DNA from: Nitratireductor sp.
GTDB taxonomy: Bacteria > Pseudomonadota > Alphaproteobacteria > Rhizobiales > Rhizobiaceae
Direction of reading: 5' to 3'
Length of the DNA stretch: 43,565 nt
Assembly: GCA_017854535.1 (NCBI GenBank)
Contig: JAFMHL010000034.1
Span: 1-43,565 of the forward strand
Under the pieces are notes generated by a model, which saw nothing but the letters and a program-made list of their open reading frames with translations, was not told the DNA's origin and did not search any database. This document shows positions 28,823-39,240 of the stretch, in pieces. The translations under genes were made by a program, and so were the position numbers. Every line of letters begins with the position of its first letter. The stretch's first letter is position 1.

Positions 28823-30358
28823 ATGACTGAACTTGTCGTCGTTTTTGCAGATCAGCTATCCCATAACCTCTCATCCCTTGCCAATGCGGACAAGGGTAAG
28901 GCCACCGTTTTAATGATGGAAGTTCAGGATGAGGCTGATCAAGTTTGGCATCATCGAAAAAAACTGGTTTTTCTGTTTTCCGCCATGCGTCATTTCGCTG
29001 ATGAGCTGAAAGAAGCAGGCTGGAAAGTGCGATATGTCAAGCTGACCGACAGCGACAACACGAATAATTTTTCAGAGGAAATCACTTCGGCCGTTATAGA
29101 TGTAACGCCCGATCGCCTGCTGTTTACAGAGCCGGGCGAGTGGCGGGTTGAGCAGATCATCAGGCAACTGCGTGAACAGTTGGACATTCCGGTATCGATG
29201 TTCCGTGACACACGTTTCGTTGCCACAAAGCAGCAATTTCGCGATTGGGCTAAAGGACGTAAAGAATTAAGGATGGAGTATTTCTATCGAGAAATGCGCC
29301 GTTCTACCGGGCTATTGATGGACGGAGACAAGCCGAAAGGTGGAAAGTGGAATTATGATCAGGAAAACCGAAGTCCGATCAAATCTGATCAAAAACTACC
29401 GAATAGGCACTTTGTGGAACCTGATGACACAACTTTAGATGTGCTGGAAATGGTATCTGAAAAGTTTCCTGACCGTTTCGGTAGTTTGGATAGTTTCGGC
29501 TATGGTGTAACGGCAAAATCGGCCGAGGCGGCGCTGGATGAGTTTATAAAAACCAGACTGCCAGACTTTGGCACCTATCAAGACGCCATGATCACAGGTC
29601 AGACATTTCTTTTCCATTCGGTGTTGGCGCTTTATATAAATGTCGGACTCCTTGATCCTTTAAAAGCCTGTAAGGCTGTTGAAAAAGCCTACCTTGCAGG
29701 CAATGCACCGATAAACGCAGTTGAAGGATTTATTCGCCAAATCATCGGATGGCGTGAATATGTGCGCGGTGTCTACTGGCTTAAAATGCCTGACTATCTT
29801 GACCAAAATTCCTTGGATGCCAAAGAGGATCTGCCGGATTTTTATTGGTCTGGCAAAACCAAGATGAATTGCGTTAGAGAAGTTATCGAGCAAACCAAAG
29901 AACATGCTTATTCCCATCATATTCAGCGCTTGATGATCACGGGCAATTTTGCTTTGCTTGCAGGCATTGATCCAAGACAGGTCCATGAATGGTATTTGGC
30001 TGTCTATGCTGACGCTTTTGAATGGGTCGAGCTTCCCAATACGTTGGGCATGGCCTTGTTTGCCGATGGCGGATTGCTTGCATCAAAACCCTACGCGGCA
30101 AGCGCAAACTACATCAACAAGATGTCGAATTTTTGTAAATCTTGCCACTACGACCCTAAGGAAAAACTTGGAGAGCGAGCCTGTCCGTTCAATGCGCTCT
30201 ATTGGGATTTTTTGGATAGAAACGAAAAACGCTTGGGAAAAAATCCTCGAATGGGCATGATGTATAAGAACCTTCAGCGCATGGATGACAAAGCCCTCGA
30301 CGATGTCCGCTCCCAAGCCCAACAGGTAAAGCAGAAATTGAAATCTGGCACCTTGTGA
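28823..30358 (+). CDS. phrB: Iron-sulfur bacterial photolyase, (6-4) type, PhrB-like
   Basis: A 511-residue cryptochrome/photolyase-family protein of the FeS-BCP group (formerly deoxyribodipyrimidine photolyase-related). The four cluster cysteines fall at C350, C438, C441 and C454, the same positions I recall for Agrobacterium PhrB, a (6-4) photolyase with FAD, a lumazine antenna and a [4Fe-4S] cluster. Supporting blocks are EYFYREMRR, EGFIRQIIGWREYVRG, HHIQRLMITGNFALL and FADGGLLASKPYAAS. It would repair UV (6-4) photoproducts using light. The ATG at 28823 is retained. The gene is preceded by SulP and appears to be transcribed alone. Confidence 0.93.
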   Translation: MTELVVVFADQLSHNLSSLANADKGKATVLMMEVQDEADQVWHHRKKLVFLFSAMRHFADELKEAGWKVRYVKLTDSDNTNNFSEEITSAVIDVTPDRLLFTEPGEWRVEQIIRQLREQLDIPVSMFRDTRFVATKQQFRDWAKGRKELRMEYFYREMRRSTGLLMDGDKPKGGKWNYDQENRSPIKSDQKLPNRHFVEPDDTTLDVLEMVSEKFPDRFGSLDSFGYGVTAKSAEAALDEFIKTRLPDFGTYQDAMITGQTFLFHSVLALYINVGLLDPLKACKAVEKAYLAGNAPINAVEGFIRQIIGWREYVRGVYWLKMPDYLDQNSLDAKEDLPDFYWSGKTKMNCVREVIEQTKEHAYSHHIQRLMITGNFALLAGIDPRQVHEWYLAVYADAFEWVELPNTLGMALFADGGLLASKPYAASANYINKMSNFCKSCHYDPKEKLGERACPFNALYWDFLDRNEKRLGKNPRMGMMYKNLQRMDDKALDDVRSQAQQVKQKLKSGTL

Positions 30359-30412
30359 TCCTGCTGCAAGCGGTTAAAACTGTGAAATCACATTTAATTT
30401 GAGGAATATTCT

Positions 30413-31870
30413 ATGTCTGCGGAAAATAACACCTTTTTGAAGAACAAAAACCTGATTGACGGCCAGTGGGTCGATGCAGATGGCGGCGAGACCATTAATG
30501 TTAACAATCCCGCGACAGGCGAGATTATTGGCACTATCCCGAAATCGGGAAAAGCCGAGACAGCCCGCGCTATCGAAGCGGCACAGAAAGCCTTTGAAAC
30601 CTTTCGCAAAACGTCTGCCTTAGAGCGCTCCAAAATGCTTCGCAAATTGCATGATGTCATCATGGAAAATCAGGAAGCTCTTGCAAGGCTTTTAACTATG
30701 GAGCAGGGCAAGTCGATTGTTGAAGCGCGCGGTGAAGTGGGCATGTCAGCTGGTTATGTATTGTGGTACGCAGAGGAGGCCCGCCGCATGTATGGCGACG
30801 TGGTTCCATCCCCGTGGGCAGATCGGCGCATTATGGTCACTAAACAGCCAGTAGGTGTGATTGCGGCCATTACCCCTTGGAATTTTCCCTCTTCAATGCT
30901 TGCCCGCAAAATTGGTCCAGCAATCGCGGCTGGGTGTACAGCGGTTGCTAAACCAGCAACCCAAACACCGTATTCAGGTATTGCATGGGGCATCTTGTGT
31001 GAAATGGCTGGTATCCCGGCTGGCGTTGTAAATATTCTAACAGGGTCCGCCTCAGAGATCGGCGGCGAAATTACCCGCAACCCGCATGTCAAAAAAGTTA
31101 CGTTCACGGGCTCCACAGAAATCGGTAAATTACTGTTGAAGCAATGTGCAGGTACCGTGAAAAAAGTGTCTATGGAATTGGGCGGTAATGCACCATTTCT
31201 TGTGTTCAACGATGCGGACATTGATCGTGCTGTTGAAGGTGCCATCGCTGCGAAATATCGTAACTCTGGTCAAACATGCGTTTGTACAAACCGCTTTCTA
31301 GTCCAGTCGAAAGTCTACAAGGAGTTCGTTGAGAAATTCTCTGCTGCAGCTTCTGCATTGAAGGTCGGCAACGGTTTGGAAGATGGCGTGCAGCAAGGGC
31401 CGCTGATCGACATGAACGCTGTTGAAAGCGTTGAGGCCATGATCGAAGATGCCACTAAAAAAGGCGGTAAGATTGTCGCTGGCGGTAAGCGCCATAAGCT
31501 GGGCGGATCATTCTTCGAACCAACTGTCATTGCCGATGCCAAGCCGCGCATGCGCTTTGCGAAAGAAGAAATTTTCGGCCCAATCTCCCCAATCTTTAAG
31601 TTCAAGGATGAGGAAGAGGGCATTGCCATGGCTAACAACACAGTTTTTGGCTTGGCGGCTTATTTCTACACATCCGATTTGGGTCGTATGTTCCGCGTAT
31701 CGGAAGCCCTTGAGTATGGCCTTGTTGGCGTCAATGAAGGTGTAATCACAACCGTTGAAGCGCCATTTGGTGGTTTCAAAGAATCCGGCTTGGGTCGTGA
31801 AGGTGGACATCAAGGCATCGAGGATTATCTCGAAAGCAAATATGTCTGCGTAGGTGGCTTAGGGCTCTAA
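30413..31870 (+). CDS. gabD: NAD(P)-dependent succinate-semialdehyde dehydrogenase
   Basis: A 485-residue aldehyde dehydrogenase oxidising succinate semialdehyde to succinate in GABA catabolism. The active-site Glu lies in MELGGNAPFLVF, the catalytic cysteine is C289 in SGQTCVCTNRF, and the cofactor region is AITPWNFPSS. The second cysteine two residues after the first is typical of GabD. The C terminus GVNEGVITTVEAPFGGFKES also fits GabD rather than betaine aldehyde dehydrogenase. GAGGAA lies before the ATG. An intrinsic terminator follows 27 bases after the stop. No GABA transaminase is adjacent. Confidence 0.93.
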   Translation: MSAENNTFLKNKNLIDGQWVDADGGETINVNNPATGEIIGTIPKSGKAETARAIEAAQKAFETFRKTSALERSKMLRKLHDVIMENQEALARLLTMEQGKSIVEARGEVGMSAGYVLWYAEEARRMYGDVVPSPWADRRIMVTKQPVGVIAAITPWNFPSSMLARKIGPAIAAGCTAVAKPATQTPYSGIAWGILCEMAGIPAGVVNILTGSASEIGGEITRNPHVKKVTFTGSTEIGKLLLKQCAGTVKKVSMELGGNAPFLVFNDADIDRAVEGAIAAKYRNSGQTCVCTNRFLVQSKVYKEFVEKFSAAASALKVGNGLEDGVQQGPLIDMNAVESVEAMIEDATKKGGKIVAGGKRHKLGGSFFEPTVIADAKPRMRFAKEEIFGPISPIFKFKDEEEGIAMANNTVFGLAAYFYTSDLGRMFRVSEALEYGLVGVNEGVITTVEAPFGGFKESGLGREGGHQGIEDYLESKYVCVGGLGL

Positions 31871-31897
31871 TCCCCACAGCTTATACAAATATCAGAG

Positions 31898-31923
31898 GCG
31901 CTCGATGGTTCGGGCGCTTTTTT
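31898..31923 (+). terminator. Rho-independent terminator after gabD
   Basis: GCGCTCGA (31898-31905) pairs with TCGGGCGC (31910-31917), eight pairs including one G-T, around a TGGT loop. Six T follow. It closes the gabD transcript and also lies just downstream of the end of the opposing ArnE-like gene. Confidence 0.88.
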
Positions 31924-31937
31924 GCTTTGATGGATTG

Positions 31938-32288
31938 TTATGAATAGCTGACGACGAGAATGCCGCCAACAATCAGGCCTGTCCCCAAGAAGAACATTGG
32001 TGTCAGCGTCTCATTCAATAGAAAATACCCAATGATGGGTACAATGACAAAGCCGGACGCCATAAATGGATAGGCTTTTGAAATATCAGTTTTCGATACA
32101 GCGATAACCCATAGAAACGATGATATGCCGTAAAGAGCCATTGCCCCGATGAAATAGGGATTAAAAGCAATATTCCACAAATCTCGTCCGATATTTCCAG
32201 TGAGACCTTTGCCAGCCATTTTGAACAAAAACTGCCCAAAGGCAATCATGATAGGCACACTGATTAATAGAGCGAGATCAACTCTCAT
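31938..32288 (-). CDS. Small four-helix DMT-superfamily membrane protein (ArnE/EmrE-like)
   Basis: A 116-residue protein with four hydrophobic helices. The third-to-fourth helix region KAYPFMASGFVIVPIIG and LLNETLTPMFFLGTGLIVGG fits the small multidrug resistance/ArnE-ArnF type of the DMT superfamily. ArnE/F flips undecaprenyl-phosphate-aminoarabinose. SMR proteins export drugs. The glycosyltransferase gene immediately upstream ends two bases before this ATG, which favours a lipid-linked sugar flippase over a drug pump. It probably acts as a homodimer in the inner membrane. Confidence 0.82.
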   Translation of the reverse strand: MRVDLALLISVPIMIAFGQFLFKMAGKGLTGNIGRDLWNIAFNPYFIGAMALYGISSFLWVIAVSKTDISKAYPFMASGFVIVPIIGYFLLNETLTPMFFLGTGLIVGGILVVSYS

Positions 32289-32290
32289 GC

Positions 32291-33274
32291 TTATTCACCC
32301 GCTCTTGTGCGGGTCATATTATAGAACATGCGGCGAGTTTCCGCCCGCATCCGACGAAGCGAATCTAGAATAACGCCTGCGGTAATAGACAAGATCGATA
32401 CAACGACAATGCCGGTCGATAATATTGCGGTTGGCAAGCGTTCAACGAGGCCAGTGCGGCTATATTCGATCAACAAGGGTGTTGATAAGGCAAAAGCAAA
32501 CAGGATGCCTGCAATGCCCACAGCGCCAAAGAAATAAAGCGGTTTGTATTCTTTCAACAAAACCACGATGGTTTTTAAAATGCGTGCGCCATCTTTGATG
32601 GTCGACAACTTGCTCTCGGATCCCTCTGGGCGATCCTTATAAAGTAAAGCGATTTCAGCAACAGGCAACCGCAATTGCGAAGCATGAACTGATAATTCTG
32701 TTTCAATTTCAAACCCTGCAGAAAGTGCAGGAAAACTTTTAACAAAACGGCGGCTAAACACACGATAGCCGGAAAAAATGTCGGTGAACTCGCGTCCAAA
32801 GAGCGATGTATATAAAATATTGAAAAGCTTGTTGCCAGCTGCATGACCTGCGCGCTGATGTTTTTCGTCAGCGCCAATGCGCGCGCCAACAACCATATCA
32901 GCCCGCTCGCTTATCAATAAATCAACAAGTTTCGGCGCGCTGCTGGCATCATAGGTGTCGTCCCCGTCAACCATGATATATATATCCGCATCCACATCGG
33001 TAAACATCCGTCGAACCACATTGCCCTTGCCTGCACGCCGTTCATATCCGATCAGCGCTCCAGCTTTTTCGGCAACTTCAGCTGTTCTGTCAGTGGAATT
33101 ATTGTCGTAAACATAAACCGTGCAATCGGGTAGAGATTTTTTGAAATCTTTGACAACAGAGCCGATGGTGATTTCTTCATTCATGCAAGGAACGAGAACG
33201 GCAATTCTGGCAGTTTTGGAAATTTCAGCGCGCTTTGCCATAGCTGCTTTTTCCTTGGATGAAATCTGAAGCAT
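32291..33274 (-). CDS. GT2 glycosyltransferase, polyprenyl-phosphate sugar synthase type (GtrB/DPM1-like)
   Basis: A 327-residue family 2 glycosyltransferase. The GT-A motifs are VPCMNEEITIGSVV, VYDNNSTDRTAEVAEKAG and the DxD region MVDGDDTYDA. After the catalytic domain come two membrane helices (about residues 240-265 and 275-305), the architecture of GtrB and dolichol-phosphate-mannose synthases, which transfer a hexose to polyprenyl phosphate on the cytoplasmic side. The ATG at 33274 has AGGGA five bases upstream. An ATG at 33241 with AAGGA is an alternative. It is coupled to the ArnE-like gene and divergent from a GT-C type gene. The sugar is unknown. Confidence 0.88.
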   Translation of the reverse strand: MLQISSKEKAAMAKRAEISKTARIAVLVPCMNEEITIGSVVKDFKKSLPDCTVYVYDNNSTDRTAEVAEKAGALIGYERRAGKGNVVRRMFTDVDADIYIMVDGDDTYDASSAPKLVDLLISERADMVVGARIGADEKHQRAGHAAGNKLFNILYTSLFGREFTDIFSGYRVFSRRFVKSFPALSAGFEIETELSVHASQLRLPVAEIALLYKDRPEGSESKLSTIKDGARILKTIVVLLKEYKPLYFFGAVGIAGILFAFALSTPLLIEYSRTGLVERLPTAILSTGIVVVSILSITAGVILDSLRRMRAETRRMFYNMTRTRAGE

Positions 33275-33360
33275 AAGTTCCCTGTCGTCTTTTTCGCGGT
33301 CTTGTTTTCAAATGGTGGTTGCAAGGTAACCTTTTGCCGTAAATTAAATATTAAAGTGTA

Positions 33361-35304
33361 ATGAGTTTGTATGGGCGCAAGTTTAATCGCGTCAAAACAC
33401 CGATTCCGATGGAAAAGACCAACGCAATGTCCGCTATGAACGAAAAAGATCAAAACTCAGCAATCTTGAACGATGGTGAGGAAAAACCATCTGCGGCCAA
33501 GATTGTTCTTTGGACATCGTTGTTTCAATTAGCTTGGCATTTCAGATCAATCTTCCCGTTTCTGCAGGAAGGGTCTTTTCAAGATTCGGATGATTTCCTG
33601 CGCTTACATCAGATCAGAAACTGGATAGGCGGCCAGGGGTGGTTCGATGTTTCTGTTCCTAGAATGAATTTTCCTGATGGTGGCGACATGCATTGGTCAC
33701 GAATGGTAGATGCACCTATCGCAGGTCTGATCTGGATTTTCGACCTGTTTACAGAAACGGTGATCGCTGAGAGATTGGCTGCTATTGTTTGGCCTACGAT
33801 ACTCATTATTGCTTGTGTATTTGTCTTGCTGGCCGTTTGCGAAAAGCTCTTTCCAGCAACCAACAGGTTATTGGCGCTCTTATTCGTTGTGACCTGTATT
33901 ACCTCACTGGTGGAATATGCGCCAAGCCGCATCGATCATCACGGCGTACAAATATTGTTCTATTGTCTTACGCTTCTTGGCTTGGTGAATGCAGATAAAT
34001 GGTTCGGGCACTATCTCGTCGGCGCGAGTATCGCTTTCTCAATTGTCATTGGCCTTGATGTGGTTTTACTGCTCGTTTTTATTCTTGCCTGGCTCGGTAT
34101 TGAATGGGTTTTCGAAATTGACAAGGATGGCAAAGGCCTGATGCGAACGAGCGCTGCAATGGCTGTCACTAGCTTGTTGCTTTATCCGCTGAATGTCGTA
34201 CCGGCCAATTGGCTGGTTGAAAACTGCGATGCAATTTCCATCGTTTATCTTTCTGCAATCCTTCTGATTTCATTGAGTTTTTTCACTCTGTCATTTGCCA
34301 CAAAAGTTCTGACTTTTGAAACTGCTGTAAAAACTCGTATCGCCCGTCTGACGGCGGGTGCGGCTTTGGCGTTGGCAAGCCTCGCCATTTTATATGGTGC
34401 TTATCCTCAGTGTTCGGCCGGTCCGATGTCTGGCATATCGCCAGAATTAAACGCAGAATGGCTTTCCAACATCGTCGAAGCCAAGGGCTTAATTGCATAT
34501 ATTCGTGAATTGGATCCAAGCTGGATTGGGATCCCCCTTTATCTGCTGGCAATCATTTTTGCCGGCCTGTATTTGATGATAAAAGGCAAAACGCCCCCAC
34601 GGTTTCTTGCAATTTGGGCGACATTGGTCATTTGCTTCTTTCTCGGTTTTGTCCAAGTTCGCGCTTATCGCATAGGCCTTTTCGCTACTGTTCCCATTAG
34701 TGTGATGATTGCTCAATATTTTTGGTATTGGGCTTCAAAGCGCTTTCAATCACGACTGCCAGTCGCCTATGTTGCAACCGGGCTTGTTGGCCTTTTAATG
34801 CTAAGCCCAACCTGGCAGCTTATTGGTAAAGCAATGACGGCACCCTTATTGTCGAATACTGCTGTCCAAGTTCAAAGTACTACGCAAGAAGAGGCTCAAC
34901 AGGCGCTGTTTGAACCAGCCCTTTGCAATCGCGCGTCTGATTATGCATTTCTGGCATCCTTGCCAAAGGGCAATATTCTTAATGGTATCAACTACGGCCC
35001 CGCAATTCTTGTTTTCACAGAGCATTCGGTAACGGGCGGGAATTACCATCGAAATGACAAAGCCATTCTCGATATCCAACGGTTTTTTGGGTCTGAGCAG
35101 GATAAGGCTTTAGAGATCATCCAGAGCCGTAATGCTGATTATGTCATGCTATGCAATATCGAGCTTGATCCAATCAAAGACCCGTTTGGGTCTAAACTTA
35201 TGGGTCCGCGCCTCATCAGAGGTAATATTCCCGCCTGGCTTGAGAAAATATCACCTCATGGATCGCATGTCCTAGTATATAGGTTTGTAAAAACTGCGGC
35301 TTGA
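33361..35304 (+). CDS. Large integral membrane protein, probable GT-C fold glycosyltransferase
   Basis: A 647-residue protein with an N-terminal cytoplasmic stretch, about eleven to thirteen hydrophobic helices (residues 45-510) and a soluble C-terminal domain. The first periplasmic loop contains FQDSDDFLRLHQIRNW, an acidic motif (D75-S-D-D78) placed as in GT-C enzymes such as oligosaccharyltransferases and PMTs. QGWFD and MHWSRMVDAP follow, which I recognise from an uncharacterised alphaproteobacterial family. GT-C enzymes use lipid-linked sugars at the periplasmic face. The start is uncertain. The ATG at 33361 has no Shine-Dalgarno sequence, and ATGs at 33409 and 33427 are possible. It is divergent from the GT2 gene. 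Confidence 0.78.
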   Translation: MSLYGRKFNRVKTPIPMEKTNAMSAMNEKDQNSAILNDGEEKPSAAKIVLWTSLFQLAWHFRSIFPFLQEGSFQDSDDFLRLHQIRNWIGGQGWFDVSVPRMNFPDGGDMHWSRMVDAPIAGLIWIFDLFTETVIAERLAAIVWPTILIIACVFVLLAVCEKLFPATNRLLALLFVVTCITSLVEYAPSRIDHHGVQILFYCLTLLGLVNADKWFGHYLVGASIAFSIVIGLDVVLLLVFILAWLGIEWVFEIDKDGKGLMRTSAAMAVTSLLLYPLNVVPANWLVENCDAISIVYLSAILLISLSFFTLSFATKVLTFETAVKTRIARLTAGAALALASLAILYGAYPQCSAGPMSGISPELNAEWLSNIVEAKGLIAYIRELDPSWIGIPLYLLAIIFAGLYLMIKGKTPPRFLAIWATLVICFFLGFVQVRAYRIGLFATVPISVMIAQYFWYWASKRFQSRLPVAYVATGLVGLLMLSPTWQLIGKAMTAPLLSNTAVQVQSTTQEEAQQALFEPALCNRASDYAFLASLPKGNILNGINYGPAILVFTEHSVTGGNYHRNDKAILDIQRFFGSEQDKALEIIQSRNADYVMLCNIELDPIKDPFGSKLMGPRLIRGNIPAWLEKISPHGSHVLVYRFVKTAA

Positions 35305-35371
35305 AAATTGCGAAAGTTTCTTGTGATGGCGGTGCAATAGGCTTTGCACTTGGCTCAAGGCCATGGTAACC

Positions 35372-35395
35372 ACCCTTGCCAATTGGTAGGGTTTT
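35372..35395 (+). terminator. Probable intrinsic terminator between the GT-C gene and guaB
   Basis: ACCCT-t-GCC (35372-35380) pairs with GGTAGGGT (35385-35392) around an AATT loop, leaving one bulged T and one G-T pair. T-rich sequence follows (TTTTATT). It lies 68 bases after the GT-C stop and 69 bases before guaB, so it should separate the two transcripts. Confidence 0.55.
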
Positions 35396-35442
35396 ATTCT
35401 CTGTGGTAAATTTCCTGCCGTGACACCAATCAACGGATTTGA

Positions 35443-36963
<1,521 letters not shown>

Positions 36964-36974
36964 GGACTAAGTTT

Positions 36975-37433
36975 ATGGAATTTATTGAACCAATCTGGTC
37001 TTTTGCTGAAGACTGGAAAATCAGACTACTTGTGCTGATCGTTCTTGCTAACATGTATCTAGCTATTCGGCTTTACACCGTAATGAGCAAAGCTCGGTTC
37101 AAGGCTGCCAAGGAAGGTCGTGTAACAACGGAGACCTATAAGGCAACTCAAAATGAGCCTGAAGATGTTGCCGTGTTTAACCGTGCGGTTGTCAATCAAT
37201 TTGAGTCGCCAGTTCTGTTTTATGCACTCGTTGTAATGTCTTTGGCGGTTGGTGTGTCCAGCTGGTTTACAGTCATCATCGCCGCAGCTTATGTTGCAAC
37301 CCGATGGCGTCATGCAAATGAGATGATCGGTGAACATGTTGTGCTCAAGCGGCGTAAAATCTTTGTGCGCTCTATCCAAATTTTATTGGTATTGATGGTT
37401 GAAGTCGCCATATCCGCAATGTTGAGGGCTTAG
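36975..37433 (+). CDS. MAPEG family membrane protein
   Basis: A 152-residue protein with four hydrophobic segments (about 15-35, 75-95, 95-110 and 125-148). The block FNRAVVNQFESPVLFYALVV corresponds to the conserved MAPEG region around the second helix. MAPEG members include glutathione transferases and eicosanoid enzymes. Bacterial short members are mostly uncharacterised. It lies 11 bases after guaB and four bases before the methyltransferase gene, so it is co-transcribed. A role in purine metabolism is not implied. Confidence 0.8.
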   Translation: MEFIEPIWSFAEDWKIRLLVLIVLANMYLAIRLYTVMSKARFKAAKEGRVTTETYKATQNEPEDVAVFNRAVVNQFESPVLFYALVVMSLAVGVSSWFTVIIAAAYVATRWRHANEMIGEHVVLKRRKIFVRSIQILLVLMVEVAISAMLRA

Positions 37434-37437
37434 TCAC

Positions 37438-38724
37438 ATGCGTTTGGGTGGCCGTGTTCAGGCAGCGATTGAAGTTTTAGAAGATATGCAGGCGCGCAAG
37501 CGTCCGGCAGCAGAAGCCCTGAAAGACTGGGGCCTAGGGCATCGTTTTGCGGGATCAGGTGATCGCAATGCCATTGGCAGCTTGGTCTATGACAGCCTTC
37601 GCAAGCAAGCCTCGTCTGCTTGGCTGATGGATGATGACAGTGCTGCTTCAATCGTGTTTCTAACCCTGCAAAAACAATGGGGCACGGGTCTTGCTCAAAT
37701 GCAGGAAGCTTTTACGGACGATAAATTTGCCCCTGAAATTCCTGCAGAACGGCTGGAGGCTGCCAAAACACGCGATTATGCTTTTGCGGATTCGCATATA
37801 GAAGGGGATATTCCTGCTTGGTGTGTGTGTTTCTTTGAAGAGAATTTTGAAGAAGATTGGCTGAAAGAAGCGCAAGCTTTGTCTGAGCGGCCACCGCTTG
37901 ATTTGCGTGTTAACACGCTCAAGGCAAACCGCGAAAAGGTTCTGAAAGCTCTTTCGGATACGGGTGCCAAGCCAACAGATATTGCTCTCAACGGTATTCG
38001 CATTCCAGCTGGCAAAGGCGCTAAGCGCATGCCTAATGTGCAGGCTGAAGCAGGATTTCAAAAAGGTTGGTTCGAAGTTCAAGACGAAGGCAGCCAATTG
38101 GTTTCTGATCTTGTCTATGCTCGGCAGGGCGAACAGATTTTCGATTTTTGTGCAGGTGCAGGCGGAAAAACTTTAGCCATGTGCGCAAGCATGGAGAATA
38201 AAGGGCAAGTCCATGCCTATGATTCAAACAAGCAGAGACTGGCACCCATTTTTGATCGCTTGAAACGCGCCGGAACACGCAATGTTCAGGTGCATTCGCC
38301 AAAAGATGATCTAACTGGCCTTGAAGGCAAAATGGATCGTGTTTTGATCGATGCCCCTTGCACAGGCTCAGGCACTTGGCGGCGCAGGCCTGACGCTAAA
38401 TGGCGTTTGACACCTGAAACCCTTGAAGCGCGAATGGCAGATCAAGCTGGCGTTCTTGATGAAGCGGCAAAATATGTGCGGCCTGGCGGTTTCCTTGTTT
38501 ACGTAACCTGTTCAGTGTTCCCGCAGGAAAATGAACATCAGGTCTATGCTTTCGGTGACCGAAATGAACAGTTTGATTTATTGTCAGCAGGCGAGGTTTG
38601 GCAGGACCTGTTTGGCTTCGACAAACCCAAACCGTGGTCATCGGACCTAAAATGCATTACATTGACCCCAGCTTCTACCAATACCGACGGCTTCTTTTTT
38701 GCCGTCATGCAGCGCCAAGGTTGA
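37438..38724 (+). CDS. RsmB/NOP family RNA cytosine-5 methyltransferase
   Basis: A 428-residue S-adenosylmethionine-dependent m5C methyltransferase of the Sun/NOL1/NOP2 group. An N-terminal helical NusB-like domain (about residues 1-140) precedes a Rossmann methyltransferase domain with motif I DFCAGAGGKTLAMCA, motif IV DAPCTGSGTWRR and motif VI YVTCSVFPQENE. Both cysteines needed for catalysis and product release (in APC and VTC) are present. The target may be 16S C967 as for RsmB, but this is not certain. It starts four bases after the MAPEG gene. Confidence 0.91.
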   Translation: MRLGGRVQAAIEVLEDMQARKRPAAEALKDWGLGHRFAGSGDRNAIGSLVYDSLRKQASSAWLMDDDSAASIVFLTLQKQWGTGLAQMQEAFTDDKFAPEIPAERLEAAKTRDYAFADSHIEGDIPAWCVCFFEENFEEDWLKEAQALSERPPLDLRVNTLKANREKVLKALSDTGAKPTDIALNGIRIPAGKGAKRMPNVQAEAGFQKGWFEVQDEGSQLVSDLVYARQGEQIFDFCAGAGGKTLAMCASMENKGQVHAYDSNKQRLAPIFDRLKRAGTRNVQVHSPKDDLTGLEGKMDRVLIDAPCTGSGTWRRRPDAKWRLTPETLEARMADQAGVLDEAAKYVRPGGFLVYVTCSVFPQENEHQVYAFGDRNEQFDLLSAGEVWQDLFGFDKPKPWSSDLKCITLTPASTNTDGFFFAVMQRQG

Positions 38725-38771
38725 ACCAAATATATGTCGGCAAATGCCGATAAATATTCAAGAGGTAACAC

Positions 38772-39230
38772 ATGCTCCTGACCAGGCTGAAACCATTCTT
38801 CGTTTTCATAGCTTTGGTGATGGCTGTGGGCTTTGCATCCGCTTTTCTGTTTCCTCCGGGCGAGTGGCACGCTGCGCTGAATAAACCGTTTTTTAATCCG
38901 CCAAACTGGGTTTTTGGTCCCGTATGGACCACGCTTTATGTCATGATCGGTATAGCTGGCGCATTGGCTTGGCGCTGGGATCCTCAATCAGGCGCGGTTA
39001 AAATCTGGTTTTTACAACTGGTTTTGAATGGCGCTTGGACGGCGGTTTTCTTTGGTGCACACCAAGTCGACTTAGCCGTTGTGATCATTCTGGTTCTTTG
39101 GTGGTCGATCATTTCCTTCATAAAGCGAACCAAGACTGAATTGCCTTTGGCGGCTTGGCTATTTTTTCCATATTTGCTTTGGGTGAGCTTTGCGACGATG
39201 TTGAACGGCGCGTTTGCATCTCTGAATTAG
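38772..39230 (+). CDS. tspO: TspO/MBR family tryptophan-rich sensory protein
   Basis: A 152-residue five-helix inner- or outer-membrane protein of the TspO family, which binds porphyrins. In Rhodobacter and Sinorhizobium it affects photosynthetic gene expression or stress responses. Diagnostic blocks are LNKPFFNPPNWVFGPVWT, LYVMIGIAGALAWR, QLVLNGAWTAVFFG and the C-terminal PYLLWVSFATMLNGAF. Tryptophans are abundant, as expected. AGAGGTAAC precedes the ATG. The neighbours are housekeeping genes and no tetrapyrrole gene is near. It starts 47 bases after the methyltransferase gene. Confidence 0.95.
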   Translation: MLLTRLKPFFVFIALVMAVGFASAFLFPPGEWHAALNKPFFNPPNWVFGPVWTTLYVMIGIAGALAWRWDPQSGAVKIWFLQLVLNGAWTAVFFGAHQVDLAVVIILVLWWSIISFIKRTKTELPLAAWLFFPYLLWVSFATMLNGAFASLN

Positions 39231-39240
39231 GACATACCCA

